A DNA stretch of 64,000 bases from the NCBI GenBank assembly GCA_024734495.1, contig JALMQS010000816.1:4882373-4946372 (forward strand). The letters are read 5' to 3'. This stretch comes from Forficula auricularia. Its lineage: Eukaryota; Arthropoda; Insecta; Dermaptera; Forficulidae. The notes beneath the pieces were generated by a model, which searched no databases, had not been told where the DNA came from, and worked only from the letters and a program-made list of their open reading frames with translations. The position numbers were made by a program, and so were the translations under genes. Numbering within the stretch: position 1 is the stretch's first letter; every line of letters starts with the position of its first letter. Positions 24,089 to 36,350 of the stretch are shown here, piece after piece.

Positions 24089-24289
24089 TTATGCTCCCAT
24101 CCCAAAAACAGGTAGATGAAAAATCCTCGTGCGCATCGGGCTTAACTGTCGGTCGTGTAGCTTGCATCCAATTGGAATAGCGTCGGATTGCTCCCTTCCA
24201 CCTAGAAAAAAATTTCCATTTAAGGAACCATCCCGGCAGGATCCAAGAACCACACCAGTGTCTGTTTCGTATGGATTGGAGCCGGACAT
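24089..24289 (-). other. Unrecognised short open frame in GC-richer DNA
   Basis: An open frame of 66 codons on the minus strand and another on the plus strand overlap. Base composition is balanced compared with flanks. No domain recognised, and no splice context was established. It may be an island of regulatory DNA or part of an exon. Confidence 0.2.
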
Positions 24290-24329
24290 TTATTTTAAAA
24301 AAATATACTTCATTTCTTTCAAGTCATAA

Positions 24330-25187
24330 TATTAAAAGAGAATATTTACTTTTATAACAAAAATGTAATTTCGGCCAAGTGTTTTTGGAAGCAGACTGCT
24401 TTCTCATCTGGGTTAAGGTATTAAATTCCGCTGATAGGATTCGAAAGTTGAATCTTAATTCTATTATCATTTTCAAAATGAAAAAACTCCTGAAGTTGCA
24501 CAAAGTCTACTTTTTAACCTTCAATCCGTGAAATTTGTTCGAAATTGGAATTAGACAAGCTTTCCTCTCCTGAATATCGAATAGAAGAAACCTGGCAAGG
24601 AAATGTTGCGAAAATAAAAGATTTTTTTTTTTTTATTTAAAAGAAGACGATTTGGAAGAAAAAAATATTCTCATATGGTAAATATAAAGTGGATTAGAGA
24701 ATTAAATGAATCGCGAAGATTATTTTCATGATTTAATTCGTTCCTGGAAGATTTGCCATCCGTGACTTGTTTCATATTCAGACAAAGAAATTTCTTTTCT
24801 AAGACATAACAATTGATCGAAAACTGAGCCATCGAAGTCTATTAGAATGACCAGGCTCTCTTATTTCCAAGTCATTATTCGATTTCCCGACCGAATTCAT
24901 TCGATTCTGGAAATAGAAAACGAGTCTGCAATTGAAATCTGCTAATCCGTTCCAGTCATCAAATTACCCATTCATTACTCAATGATTACCCAATTATTAC
25001 ACTATAATTGCCGAGATTCTATTTCGAGAAAATTGTAAAATCGTTACAAAATGAAACTCGGGCTCTGTTATTTTTCATCTATGTATATTTACTTTGTTGT
25101 AAAAGTTCAATTTAGAGATAATAGCAGAATTAAAATTTCTAATGAAATCAGAAGAGACTGCCTCCCGGGCATATAAACTAATATTTA
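24330..25187. other. Unique spacer, no gene seen
   Basis: No coding frame or repeat recognised. Confidence 0.4.
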
Positions 25188-25378
25188 GACCAGGGGTTCC
25201 CAAACTTTTCCGATGCGAGGCCTTTTTTTCAATTAAAATTTTTCCATGATGCACTATTATAATATAATAGTCCGCCATTGAAATATTATATTATAATATA
25301 ATTATATTATATTATAATGTTTATAATTATATAATATTATAATATTTATAATATTTATTTTGGCCTCGCAGGAGGGAG
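25188..25378. mobile_element. hAT-like terminal fragment with AT palindromes
   Basis: CAGGGGTTCCCAAACTTTTC at about 25192 is a typical hAT terminus. ATGCGAGGCC just inside it is matched by GGCCTCGCAGG at about 25363. Between them is a TATA/ATTATA palindrome-rich tract. No complete right end was found. Confidence 0.6.
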
Positions 25379-25623
25379 GGCCCTCCTCTTAAAATTGGGT
25401 TATACAAATAGTGGTAATATTTACAGCTCTCCCTCTCTATTTACAGTAGTAACTTGCTAAAATTTTATATATATTATGTCAAATATAAATAGAAAAAATA
25501 AATAACCAAATAAATAAATAAATAAGTAAAAGTATGTCTAATCGTAAAAGTAAAAGATAAAATTAAATACATTTTTATCTTCTCACTTTGTTTTTTGTCT
25601 AGTTAGCCAATAAATGAAATAAA

Positions 25624-25727
25624 ATTTGAATTTTAAGTTAAATTACACATAATTAATTATAATTATTTAATGAACACGAATAAATAATTATAATTAATTA
25701 TGTGTGATTTAACTTAAAAATTCAAAT
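25624..25727. repeat. AT-rich hairpin, about 46-bp arms
   Basis: The left arm ATTTGAATTTTAAGTTAAAT... and the right arm ending ...AAAAATTCAAAT are complementary with few mismatches around a loop of about 11 bases. It could be a MITE or a structured RNA precursor. Confidence 0.75.
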
Positions 25728-25729
25728 CT

Positions 25730-26690
25730 TAATAAAATTAATCACAAAAATAGAAGCTTCAACAGCTTCATTACTGGAAATAAATAATTTGAAATAAAAA
25801 TAAATACCTATCTGTACGAGTTATTATTATTATTTTTTAAGTAGTAATAAATATTTTGCTTTCTTTAGTGTTTGTGTTTTGGTTTGAGAAATGTCTGAAA
25901 CTGAGAAATGTTCATTCGTTCATGTATGTTAATTCGGATTTCTAAACCCACGATAGCGGAAAAACGAAAGGTCGTAGAAAGTTCATTCAGGTCCCATAAT
26001 AATATCTAATGTCGATCTGTCTAGATTCCCATAATCTACGATAATTCAAAAATGTTGAGTCAATAATTTTTTTTTGTCGCTCCAGATTCCCCATTCCTAT
26101 CACTAGTCAAGAACGCAGAATCGTTCAGTTCGTACTAGTGCCAAAAATGTGTATTTTATTGGATCACACACACGCAGATAGATAGAGATAGAGATTTTCA
26201 ATTTTTTGATTTAAGGTACCTGAAAAATTGGAAAAATAATCGAATTCGAATTTTTTTACGAAAATAAAAAATTAAATCATTTTGATTTGGAAATTTTATT
26301 ATCAAATTAAACACGCCCAGCAGGCTTTAGCTTGCAAGCCTACTGAGGAAATTTTATTAGAAAAAATAAATTATTAATTTTATTAAAAACAAATTTCGTA
26401 TGAATTGATTTTCTAAAATGAACACCCCATAATAAATATCTGTTAATTCTTATTTATTTGATTAAAAAATCTACCTAATAAAAATAAATTCATTGTCTCA
26501 TAATCATTTAATTTAAAAATATATATCGATTAATTTTTTTCTTACCTTAAAAGTAAATGAAAAAGAATCTACCGAAATTTCGAAAAAATAATTCCCTTAT
26601 TTCATTGAAAATATTTAAAAAACAACTAAATAAAAAAATTAAAAAAAAATAAAAATTCTCTGAAATCCAATTGGGGTAGAATGTGCAGGG
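25730..26690. other. AT-rich spacer with one dispersed repeat block
   Basis: About 26205-26250 (AAGGTACCTGAAAAATT, ATCGAATTCGAATT) recurs at about 27660-27705. A small hairpin AGGCTT/AAGCCT lies at about 26322-26340. No gene seen. Confidence 0.45.
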
Positions 26691-26801
26691 TGGGTTTCTG
26701 GAGGGCCCGGCGGGTGGGAGTGGAGTTCGTGGGTTGGAGGCCCAGGGGCGTGCACCCTAGCTAGCAAGAGAAGCGCGCCGAAGGCGGGCCCTGCAGCTAG
26801 T
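26690..26801 (+). mobile_element. Helitron-like 3' end (family H)
   Basis: The GC-rich block ends with hairpin GCGCGCC-GAA-GGCGGGC (26773-26789) and, about seven bases later, CTAG followed by T (26797-26801). A hairpin just upstream of a CTRR end inserted before T is the Helitron 3' signature. The same layout is at 38098-38127. Confidence 0.65.
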
Positions 26802-26814
26802 ATTTAATATTTGG

Positions 26815-27348
26815 CTGTACTTGCGCAACCGCGTAGGGGAGTGGGGATAAGTTTTTTAGACTCGCCGCGAGGGGCCCAGATGATTATGTATACAAAATTT
26901 GGTTGAGTTTGTTCAAAATGGCCTAGATTTTTAATTTTTAACCCCCTCCACTCCCCTCTTTAATTTTGGGTCGATATGCACCAAAATCTAATCAGCTCTT
27001 AATCTTAATGGACCAAAACTACGTGTGAAATTTGGTTTCGATATTCACACTAGTTTTTGATCTAGCTCGTCCACAAAAATTTGGTAACGCACAGACTAAC
27101 GGCAACCAGACAACCAGACAGACTAACTAACAGACATTTTGACAAAAACAATTATTATCTCGAAAAATATAATTTTTTCGATGTTCACTTATTAGAGCTT
27201 TTTTTGTAGAGCGAAATGCCATGGTTTCGCTCAATTTTTTTAATCAAAATAGTTTCAGCCGTTTTTGAGATATTTCGAAAAAAAGAAGAAAAAACCACTT
27301 TTTTCATGCACGATTACAATACTTGACCATACCCTGTATGGTAAAGTA
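26815..27348 (+). mobile_element. Family A DNA repeat, plus copy, left-truncated
   Basis: Matches family A from ACAAAATTTGGTTGAG to the terminus CCCTGTATGGTAAAGTA. The left part is missing where the Helitron 3' end abuts. Includes GCCATGGTTTCGCTCAATTT and GCCGTTTTTGAGATATTTCG blocks common to all copies. Confidence 0.7.
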
Positions 27349-27415
27349 AAAGTAAAATATAAGCTTTAAAGAATTTGGTGTCGGTTCTAGGTGAAACATT
27401 TTAATAGATAATAGG

Positions 27416-27568
27416 TAAAAATATATTTTTCTAGGTGGGTTTCACAAATAAAGTTTTCTTTTGTAACTCCTGATGATGGGCTCATAACCCGAAATATATA
27501 TCGAGATAAAAACACAAAACATATATTTGTTTTATTTGTGAAACCCACCTAGAAAAATATATTCTACT
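27416..27568. mobile_element. Compact foldback carrying a hammerhead motif (retrozyme-like)
   Basis: Arms of about 35 bp (about 27418-27453 and 27531-27566, containing TCTAGGTGGGTTTCACAAAT and its complement) flank a loop of about 75 bases. The loop holds a complete hammerhead-like core at 27467-27505. No coding capacity. Confidence 0.7.
27467..27505 (+). ncRNA. Hammerhead ribozyme-like motif, best stem I
   Basis: Stem I CTC (27467-27469) pairs with GAG (27503-27505). Core CTGATGA is at 27470-27476. After one extra base, stem II GGG/CCC encloses CTCATAA. GAAA is at 27491-27494, a two-base-pair stem III follows, and C17 is at 27502. All conserved core positions of a type I hammerhead are present. 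The extra base between the core and stem II is non-standard. Confidence 0.75.
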
Positions 27569-27569
27569 T

Positions 27570-28860
27570 ATTATCTAAAATATAAGCTTTCAAAGCGATT
27601 CAATGTAAATAATTAAATTCTACACACACTGACATAATATTTATTCAATTTTTGAATTCAAGGTACCTGAAAAATTAAAAGAAAACATCGAATTCGAATT
27701 TGATTCGATTCGAGTGATCTCAGTTTGTTGGAAGCCACAATGCAATAAGTACTCGGAAAGAACCCGCTAGAAAAATTGTAAAAATTCAGCTGTTATTAAC
27801 AATCCATGTTCGATGGTATTTTTATAATAAATTAAACATAATTAGTTTGATTTGATCTGGATATTTATTTAAAATTAAATTAAATAATTTATTCAAGATG
27901 TGAATAGAAATATGAAAGAAGAGAAATGATCCTGTATTTTATAAAGTTAAGGAAAATTTGCCTGCAAAATAGCATTTGTTTCTTCTGCCTGCGTAGGATT
28001 GCATGCCTCTGTTTTCAATTTCCAAAATGGAGTATTCAGCTATAAAATTGTTTTTTTTTTATTTCAATTTTTTGCAGCTTAATTAAAATTGAATTCTATG
28101 ACGTTGGATAGGAGCTTATTTTTTATTATTATTTATAGGAAAAAGTTTCTTATAAACATGAAAGAAATGATAGTTGAGGGTTTTAGAATAAACAGACTTC
28201 GGAAAGGAAATTTGAAAATATTTTTTTTTCGAACAGAGATAGTTTGAGTAATTCTTAGCTGATTTTCTTAGACATCGCATATTCACTCTTGACTAAAATG
28301 AAACTCCTTAGAAAATAATGTTGGAGAAATGTAGACTTTTTCAAAGACTAGGTAATCTTTCAGCAGATTTTTAAATGGCAATGTTTGTCAGCCAACGATT
28401 AGAGCTAAAAATCTAAAACTTAGAAAAACTGCACAGTTTATTTATGCGAACTTTACTGTGAAATTTCACCTCCTGTTCTAAAGTGTTTGAGAGATATAAT
28501 AATTTAAAAGTTTTTCTGATTTTCACAATTATTTTATTTGGAAATTATTAATATACTGGAGCTCAAAATTTGTTTACTTCTTCGTTATGGAAAAACAATC
28601 ACGTTCGTGACAGAACGGACTTTCTCCAACAAATGCTGTTGAGTTTTCGTGATAGACAAAAGTCATGTATGAAAATAATCTAGATGGAATTTAGAGGCAA
28701 CCACTAGACTATAGGCGATTCAACCTCATCTTGATCCTCTGCCATCGTAAATCGTTTCTTTCACTTTTTTATTGATACTTCTATGGCATGTTTTTTGACG
28801 AGAAAAATCAATAATCCTCCTAAAACTTAATTTGTAATATAGCCAATTGGCGCGTACTGA
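27570..28860. other. Unique spacer, no gene seen
   Basis: Apart from the short repeat block at about 27660-27705, no feature recognised. Confidence 0.4.
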
Positions 28861-28876
28861 TGTGGCCATCCACTTG

Positions 28877-29675
28877 ACATTACCAACACCCCGGCCTCTC
28901 CCTTATATTTAATATTTAATAAAATTATTTATAATCATATATTTTGAGCGGTTAATTTTTGCATTTTTATACTTCTGGGGGCCCACTAATTATGTATAAA
29001 AAATTTGGTTGAGTATGGTGCAAGGACCAAGATTTTCAGTTTTTGATCCTATACCTCTCCCCCAATTTTGCGCTGTTAGTTATTCCATTTTTATACTTCT
29101 AGGGGCCACTGATTATGTTACAAAATTTGGTTAAGTTTGCTCAAATGGCCTATGATTTTTGTTTTTTGACCCCCTTCCCCCTAATTTTGGCCACAGAAAA
29201 AAAATATATTTTCAAGCTATCATAGATTCATTTTATAGTATATTTCATTTTTCTTGTTTTTTTAGTTTGAAAATATTATAATTTTAAATTTTAACCCCCT
29301 TTCCCCCTTATTTTTGGGTTGATATGCACCAAAATCTAATCAGCTCTTAATCTCAATGCACAAAAGCTCTCTGTGACATTTGGTTTTGATATTCACACTA
29401 GTTTTTGAGCTGAAGCCTCGTCCTCAAAAATTTGGTAACGCACAGACTACCTAAAAACTAACAGAATAACAGACAAACAGACATTTTGACAAAAACAATT
29501 ATTATCTTGAGAAATATAATTTTTTCTGATGTTAACTTATTTGGGCTTTTTGTAGACCGAAATGCCATGATTTCTGCCCAGTTTCAGCCGTTTTTGAGAT
29601 ATTTCGAAAAATGGAGCAAAAACACTTTTTTTCATGCACTATTACAATACTTGACCATACCCTCTATGGTAAAGT
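28877..29675 (+). mobile_element. Family A DNA repeat, longest plus copy
   Basis: Begins near ACATTACCAACACC (a diverged form of ACTTTACCATACAAC) and ends CCATACCCTCTATGGTAAAGT. The two ends are inverted relative to each other (ACTTTACCATA), so it looks like a terminal-inverted-repeat DNA element. It contains a duplicated inner block (TTTGCATTTTTATACTTCTG and TTCCATTTTTATACTTCTAG). No transposase recognised. Confidence 0.65.
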
Positions 29676-31090
29676 AAAAAACACATTCACTAGCTCGTTT
29701 GTCCCTATGAATTTTAGAAACCATTACTTCGGACTAAACCCTTCAACCCTTCAAAGTCTGCCTCCACAAATACTTAGACTTCTATCCCAGCCTTTGGAAT
29801 TGCTTCCTTTTATTTTAACATGATAGCCAATTGATTCTTTTAGATGTTGCATCTCCATGATGTGCATCACTGTTAATAAAAAACGATTTTTCTCCACGTT
29901 CTCTTTCCTTTCTAATACTGCTGTGCATAAACCAGGGTTTTTTTTCTTTGTTCTTTTCTTTTTGAATGGCTGACACTCAACGGATTACTAGTTTCTCGAT
30001 AATGTTTTTAACTTTTTCATTTCATGCATTTCGAGCCCGAATATGACAAAGCTCTTCTGTTTGAATATGATTTTATTAGTTTGTTAAGCACATTTAAAAA
30101 AATTAATTAATATCCGTGGACAAGAGATAATTCAATCCGCAAAGTACTTCTCGCAATGCCATGGCTATCTCGCAATGAATCAGCCTGAGGGGGGAAATCC
30201 CCTCACAAGTGCATTTGATATTTAAACATTTGCTATCTCAATCAATTCGTTTTTCATTTTTTTTTTCAATGAATGAATATCAAAGTTCACTTATCAATTT
30301 CGAGCTAAATTATTCAATTTATATTTGTTCCTTTGTTCGCTAATTTGTTTCTATTCAGGTCAAACAATATTCACGCTGACACAACTCGTCATTTTATAAT
30401 AAGCCCAAATTCGTTCCTGACTAGCATTTGTAAAAACGGACCTGCAAAATTTCGCCAATTTGTATGCATAAGAGCCAAAATTTTTTTAAAAAATTGGACT
30501 CAGTCTAATAATAAAGTCTCTTAATCCGTTGTCCCAACGCAGAAACACTTTTGTCCCTAATCCATAACGAAGGTCTATGGGATAAAGTAATGTTTTCAGT
30601 CAAGCGTCCAAGTCAATTCCAAAGGATCATAAAGTAAAAATTACTAACTCCATGGTCCTACCCAAAGTCAAAAATAAAAGAATTCAATTAGGTCGAATTT
30701 TACGAACTGATAATGTTGTCTAAAATAGCTCCAGCTCTACTACAAAGCCCAAAAAGAACGATTTTTCAATTAGTCAGTGAAGGTATGTATGTATGTATGT
30801 ATCGATAAATGGATGAATCCACTTTTTAGTCGACGATTTTTTCCACACTGAAATAAAATTAAGAACATACCATTATTTTAACAAAAGAAAGTTTTGGTAA
30901 ATATCGGTCCACAAATATAAGTAGGTAAAGTACTGAGGATTTAGTTTTTATAAAATCTTAAAAATTTCCTGATTATTCTTGATCAAGTTTAATATTATAT
31001 TGAGGTAGCTTGAATTCCACAAACCAGGTTATATAGTTTTTTTGTAAGATTACACTTTAAAGTACTTTATTCGTGTAACTTATAACTCTT
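29676..31090. other. Unique spacer with a short microsatellite
   Basis: A (GTAT)n run is at 30783-30801. No gene recognised. Confidence 0.4.
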
Positions 31091-31350
31091 TACTTTACCA
31101 TACAGGGTAATGGTCATGTATTGTAATAGTGTATGAAGAAATTGTTTATTTGTTTTTGCTTCATTTTTTTCGACAATTTGAGCGAAACCATGGCGTTTTG
31201 GTCTACAAAAAGCCCTAATCGAAAAAATTATATTTTAGGAGATATTAATTATTTTGTCAAAATGTCTGTTTGTACTACATACGTTACCAATTGTTTTGTA
31301 CGCTCTAGCTCAAAAACTACTGTGAATTCCAAACTTAAATTTCACATTTA
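31091..31350 (-). mobile_element. Family A DNA repeat, truncated minus copy
   Basis: Starts at the terminus TACTTTACCATACAGGGTAA and runs into the AAACCATGGCGTTTTGG and TCAAAAACTACTGTGA blocks, then stops. The rest of the element is missing. Confidence 0.65.
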
Positions 31351-32447
31351 GAATCCTTATGTTGATATAAAGACCATTATATGACCATTATTCGTATTAA
31401 TAATGTATTTTAAATGTCTATGGATAAAGTCTAGCAACCACTTTATTTATTATCATGTTTAATGATCTAATAGAATAAAATTATTAAAATGTACGAGTAT
31501 AATAATACAATAAACTGCATTTAACCCATGTTACCAATTATCTTATGACACTAGACAGCCTCATTTAGGAAAAACTCGATTTTCCAAGAATTATGACCCG
31601 TTGATTTTTTTAATTCCCATGTCTTTTAGTGACTGGAATTCTCTCTCTTTTATCTGAACAACCCTTCATGGTCCAGGTTTATAAATATCTTCAATTTTAA
31701 CTCAACCGCTGAATATTCCCATTTCTCTCAAGTATACGATTGTCAATTCAGATTTATAGGTGTTGCATTTTCTTGCAATAAAAAAAGAAAGCCGAATGTC
31801 AGCTTGAAGCACCAATGCCAACTGGGCGGTCAGTAATGGAAATTTTTCTGTTAGAGAAAGTACCAACAGTACGCGTGCTAGTAAAGTTTCGCCTCCGTTT
31901 AGTTTGGAACAAAGTCAGTTTGGCCTAGCTAATATCTAACGTTGCCATTAACAAGGAATTTAACAGACATTATCGCACACAGGCCTGAGATCCACAGGCA
32001 ACAACCTGATTTGAATATAAATAGGATCGAAGCAAGTTTCTATTTGAATCTCTAGGAATATTTAGATGATGGAACGGATTCATTAAGCAACAAATAACCA
32101 CTCAGTATTAGAAAATCCAACAAGAGGTGGACATGGAATAGAAGTTAAACCGACAAAAATTTGCAAATCGGAATGTTCGTGAGGAAAGTATGTTCGCTTT
32201 TGATATTCAGTGCAATGGTATAGAATTTAGCTAGCATAAAATGATCAAACAAGTATACTTGGATTAATTTTAATAGATTTTCTTTAATATTTGAGAAAAT
32301 AACTAGCTGAGAAATATAGAGCTAGAATTTAAGAAGGTAGGAATGTCATCAATAACTTCCTCAGAGAGTCTTTGTGATGCCAGAGATACTAACAAAACTA
32401 CAGAGGAGGCTGATGTTTAAGTCACGGCTTGTGATTTTATAGGTATA
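31351..32447. other. Unique spacer, no gene seen
   Basis: No recognised feature. Remains of the non-LTR element just downstream may extend into its right end. Confidence 0.35.
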
Positions 32448-32800
32448 ATGAGAAGCAATATAATGCGAATAGGCCAACAAGAATGGATCAATTCTAGTAA
32501 TATTAAAGGTTCTTTGTTATTCAATTTAATGTTATTAGTACGAAATAAACCATGGCTTAATGATGTAAATCCCTGCAGAAAAATAAACATCCTCCTTATA
32601 AGATTGAGAATTGGACACGCGTCAACCCCTAAACATTTATTTAAAATTAAAATTAAAGAAAATCCCTTCTGTGAGAAAACATTGTTGGAGATCTTAATCA
32701 TATTACACTGGGATGTAAAATGATTCAAAATAAAATTAATAAATTTATTTACAAAATTCGACATCAATTTGGAATTTCATCTATTTTACCTTTTCAATAA
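32448..32800 (+). pseudogene. Non-LTR retrotransposon C-terminal (post-RNase H) remnant
   Basis: The first frame (32448-32723) contains LIRLRIGHASTPKHLFKIK followed by ENPFCEK. This is the conserved region downstream of RNase H in Jockey/I-like non-LTR polyproteins (RLRIGH...HL...P.C..C). Near 32690 the frame shifts: a second frame reads DLNHITLGCK and continues with NKINKFIYKIRHQFGISSIL to a stop at 32798-32800. Together they cover the zinc-knuckle-like end of the protein. The polymerase and endonuclease are absent. The copy is dead; its function in a live element would be retrotransposition. Confidence 0.75.
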
Positions 32801-32811
32801 CAAAGGTAAAG

Positions 32812-33691
32812 GCAATTCTACGGTAACTGTGGCGCCGCGATCTGACGATGGATTCTTATAGTACTCACTCAAAAATAAGACGAAAATGAGAAATACCATT
32901 TTTCGAGATTTCCCTTTAGTTTTCGAGATATTCACTTTAAAAAATACTGTTTTTTGTATTTATTCTCTTGTATGTTTAATTTTTTTTTTTTAAATCACGC
33001 AAACCGTAGTATCACGGGGGTTCCGTGTTATGCCACTACTAACGACCGATTCTTTTAGAAAATGAATATTAATTAAAAATTAATTAGTAAATGCCCAAAA
33101 AAATTCTAATATGTAAAAAAGTCGTTGGCGGCTCTGGTTAAGATACATATTCAGTTCGGCTCGTATATCTTCAATTTGGGCTGTTTTTAGGCGATTAGGT
33201 TGGCTGAACTGAATATATCTTAACCGAACATTTCAAAGTTTGTTCGGGAACCCATTTTTTATCTAAATGAACCGAGATGATAAATAGAACCAAACCTATG
33301 AAAAGTCCTAAAAGTGAAAAATGCCAACGTCCTGGGGCTCACTTGAGACAATTTGAGACATCACGGTCGATAAACTAAATTTCAGATCAAATTTGTAGTT
33401 TAAAATTTTATTTTTACTTGTTTACTTATTTTGTCTAGTTCTAAAAGAATCAGTCATCAGAGAGCGGCGCCACACGGAACCCGTGATACTATGGTTTCCG
33501 TGGTTCCTATAAAAAACAATTGAAAAATAAAATAAAATAAATACAAAAAACAGTATTTTTTAAACTGAATATCTCGAAAACTAAACCAAATCTCAAAAAA
33601 TAGTATTCTTAATTTTCGTCTTATTTTGGTGAGTACATAATATAAGAATCCATCGTAAGATCGCGTCGCCACAGTTACCGTAGAATCCCCA
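32812..33691. repeat. Long foldback element, about 880 bp
   Basis: Arms about 32812-33065 and 33445-33691 are complementary. The outer block ATTCTACGGTAACTGTGGCG and its complement at 33673-33691, and inner blocks CGTAGTATCACGGG and CCCGTGATACTATGG, mark both arms. The central part contains a second hairpin. No coding frame; probably a long-TIR DNA element. Confidence 0.85.
33138..33229. repeat. Internal hairpin inside the foldback loop
   Basis: GGTTAAGATACATATTCAGT and its near-complement ending ...CTGAATATATCTTAACC form arms of about 26 bp. Confidence 0.75.
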
Positions 33692-34628
33692 AGATGAATT
33701 ATCTAAAATAATTTTAAAATTTAAAATATGACTAAAACTTGATATTTAAATATATTACAACAAAACAAAAAATAAATATAAAGATAAATAAATAAAATAT
33801 ATGAAGTTGGCCAAATGGATTTTTTCCGATGCCAAAAAAAAGAGTTTTTGAAAATGGTAGATATAGAATATTTTTCAGACCTAATCTTAAAAATACTCAA
33901 CTTATCTAATACCATTTGATTCTAATTTCTTCTTTATGAACTAGAAACGCAACGGCCTTATTTCGTAAATCTTAGAAGCATTGCGACGTATAAACATAAG
34001 CTAGTCGAACGGACAATTTCACATATTTTTAAGTTTGTTCGATTTCTTATTGTATATAAATAAAAATCTATTCACTTTTTTATAATTTAATATAATTTGT
34101 AGTGGTTTTACTGCTGGATACTTTGCATAAATCTTTCTGTGTGGACAGGAATTAAATAATCATAATGTATATTTTTCTATCTCACCGTCGAATTTTATTT
34201 AAAATGAACAAACATTTTATTCTTTTGAGGCGTTTTGAGTCCCTTTTGAATTTATTTGAATTTAATTACTAACTCTAAATCTAAAAATACACTTGACGAA
34301 TGGATGCAATTTTCAATAAAAGTTAATTTATCTATTGTAGTAAACCCCAATTGTAACTCCTGCTTAAAACTCAGTAGGTAATATCTAACATTTAAAGCTC
34401 AAACATTTAAAAAAGTGTGAATTTAATAATAATCCTTATATTGGTATACATACAATTTCATTGATTGTTTTGTATATAGGTATAAATAAATTACAAATCT
34501 CTTATAAAACAATCTAGAAACGTTTATTAAATATCCGAACAGTTTCGGGAGAAATTCTCCTTTATTAATGAAAATTTGAAACTTTTTGAAAAATAGTTGC
34601 TTTAAAAAGGAATGATAAAGCATATTTA
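33692..34628. other. Unique AT-rich spacer, no gene seen
   Basis: No coding, RNA or repeat feature recognised. About 34505-34610 resembles the inverse of 35215-35330 (CTAGAAACGTTTATTAAA blocks), so short flanking sequences around the next element are related. Confidence 0.4.
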
Positions 34629-34630
34629 TA

Positions 34631-35176
34631 CATGGTGGGGCATACATCTAGCACATTTTGAAGAGGTATAAAAAATGAAAAAATTTAACTAGAAAAAAAC
34701 TGAATATATTTTTGAAAATAAAAATAAATATTTTTTTTTTATGTCTCCAAATGACTAGAAGGTCAAAAATGAAAATTCAAGCCTCTTTTCGACCAAACTC
34801 AACCAAATTGTGTATACACATTCTGTGGACCCCCAGAAGGCTAGAAATGCAAAAACTAACCACCCAAAAAGGGGGAGGGTCAAAAAATGAAAATTCTAGT
34901 TCTTTGACCAAACTTTGTATACAAAATTTGGTTAGTTTTTGCATTTCTAGCCTTTTTGTTGACCACAGAATATGTATACAAAATTTGGTTGAGTTTGGTC
35001 GAAAGAGCTAGAATTTTCATTTTTGACCTTCCAATTTTTTGTCTGATAATGTTTAAAACACATTAAAAAAAAAATATTTAATGTTATTTTCAAAAATATA
35101 GTCAGTTTTTTCTAGCTAAATTTTTTCATTTTTTTATACCTCTTCAAAATGTGGTAGATCTTTATGCCCCACCCTG
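34631..35176. mobile_element. Family B Tc1/mariner-type long-TIR element, copy 1
   Basis: Flanked by TA (34629-34630 and 35177-35178). The left end CATGGTGGGGCATA and the right end TATGCCCCACCCTG are inverted. Inverted similarity runs over most of the element, via TTGAAGAGGTATAAAAAATG, AAAAAATTTAACTAG and a CTAGAAATGCAAAAACTAAC block near the middle. No transposase is encoded; non-autonomous. Confidence 0.8.
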
Positions 35177-35179
35177 TAT

Positions 35180-35765
35180 ATATATATGGTATATTTATTA
35201 TAATAGATAGTTGCTTTATCATTCATTCCTTTTTAAAGCAACTATTTTTTCAATAATTTTTCAAATTTTTGTTGAGAAAAGAAAAATTTCTCTTGAAATG
35301 TTTGGATTTTTAATAAACGTTTCTAGATTGTTTTATAAAAGATTTGAATATATAGGTACTGTAGGTAAATATATACTCGAAGAAAATCGAATTGTACAAT
35401 AATTTAAAAAAAAATCTATTAAGAATACATAAATAAAATTTGTAATAATTTTTAATTCTTGTGTTTTGCAAACGTTTTGATTAATGTCAAAAAGAATGTT
35501 GGCTGGAATTTCTTCCTCTCGGGTGCGTAAAAAATAAAAATACTTTACTTTCTGGCATAGTATGAAAAATAATGAATGTTCCGTTTGATATTTATATATT
35601 CATTCTATTGGATTCTGGTTTTCTTCGCGAATAGAAAACACGTGAGATGTGAGGCTCTATCTGGGTTTGCCCACAATTTAATGAAATATTTAATATGAGA
35701 GGATGTTTCTCTCGACGGTAAACAGCCGAAGAAAATTAAAGCGATTATCAGAAATCAAATATCTT
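35180..35765. other. AT-rich spacer, no gene seen
   Basis: Contains the partner of the short inverted similarity noted at 34505-34610. No gene recognised. Confidence 0.35.
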
Positions 35766-35769
35766 CTCC

Positions 35770-36350
35770 TTTGACCAAAATGGTTAATAAAATGAGCAGC
35801 CCAAAAATAGCAGCTCTGTCCTTTGATAACTGCAATCTAAAATGCTATTTAATATCTGCGACATGTCGGGGCTTATGGCTTGAATGGTCTCATTGCAAGA
35901 TGAGACCAGAGCGCATAGACCACTTAGGGAAAAATGGTTTTGCAAAGGCCGTTGGCGAGGAGGCTCGTTGTTTCGATGTCTTTTCATTACAGCATAACAG
36001 CTATCCGCTATGCAAACAGAGCTCAATCAGCACGGGCATTAATAGAGCCCTCTGGCCATTATCATAAATATGGTGGCCATTCGCAGATAAGACCCCGGGG
36101 CCGTAATCGTCGCCCCTGGTGCCCCCCGACATTCTCGGGTCTTCTTAAGCCCTCACTGACCCTGGCCCAGGCCATTGGCGCATGTTCGTTTGTCTAACAA
36201 GCACCACGCTGATTTAATTAATGCATGTTTCATCCTCAATTTAATCTAGGCCAGGATGTTTAGAGAAAAATGGTGTATCCTCTACGACATTTCGCACCAC
36301 CGCTGCTTTGGCAAACGATGCAGCGTATTTCCTACAATACCTACATGCTA
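35770..36350. other. Unique, GC-richer island; candidate conserved regulatory element
   Basis: Non-repetitive and clearly GC-richer, with homeodomain-like AT cores embedded (for example TGATTTAATTAATGCATG at about 36209). Overlapping frames of 80-98 codons on both strands have no recognised domain. Best fits non-coding conserved DNA, which cannot be proven from one genome. Confidence 0.4.

Noticed and set aside
30783..30801. (GTAT)n and other short microsatellites as functional elements
   Set aside because: Ordinary simple repeats in AT-rich DNA with no associated structure.
34712..35011. 99-codon open frame
   Set aside because: Lies wholly in the inverted-repeat family B element and reads through both arms; no transposase similarity.
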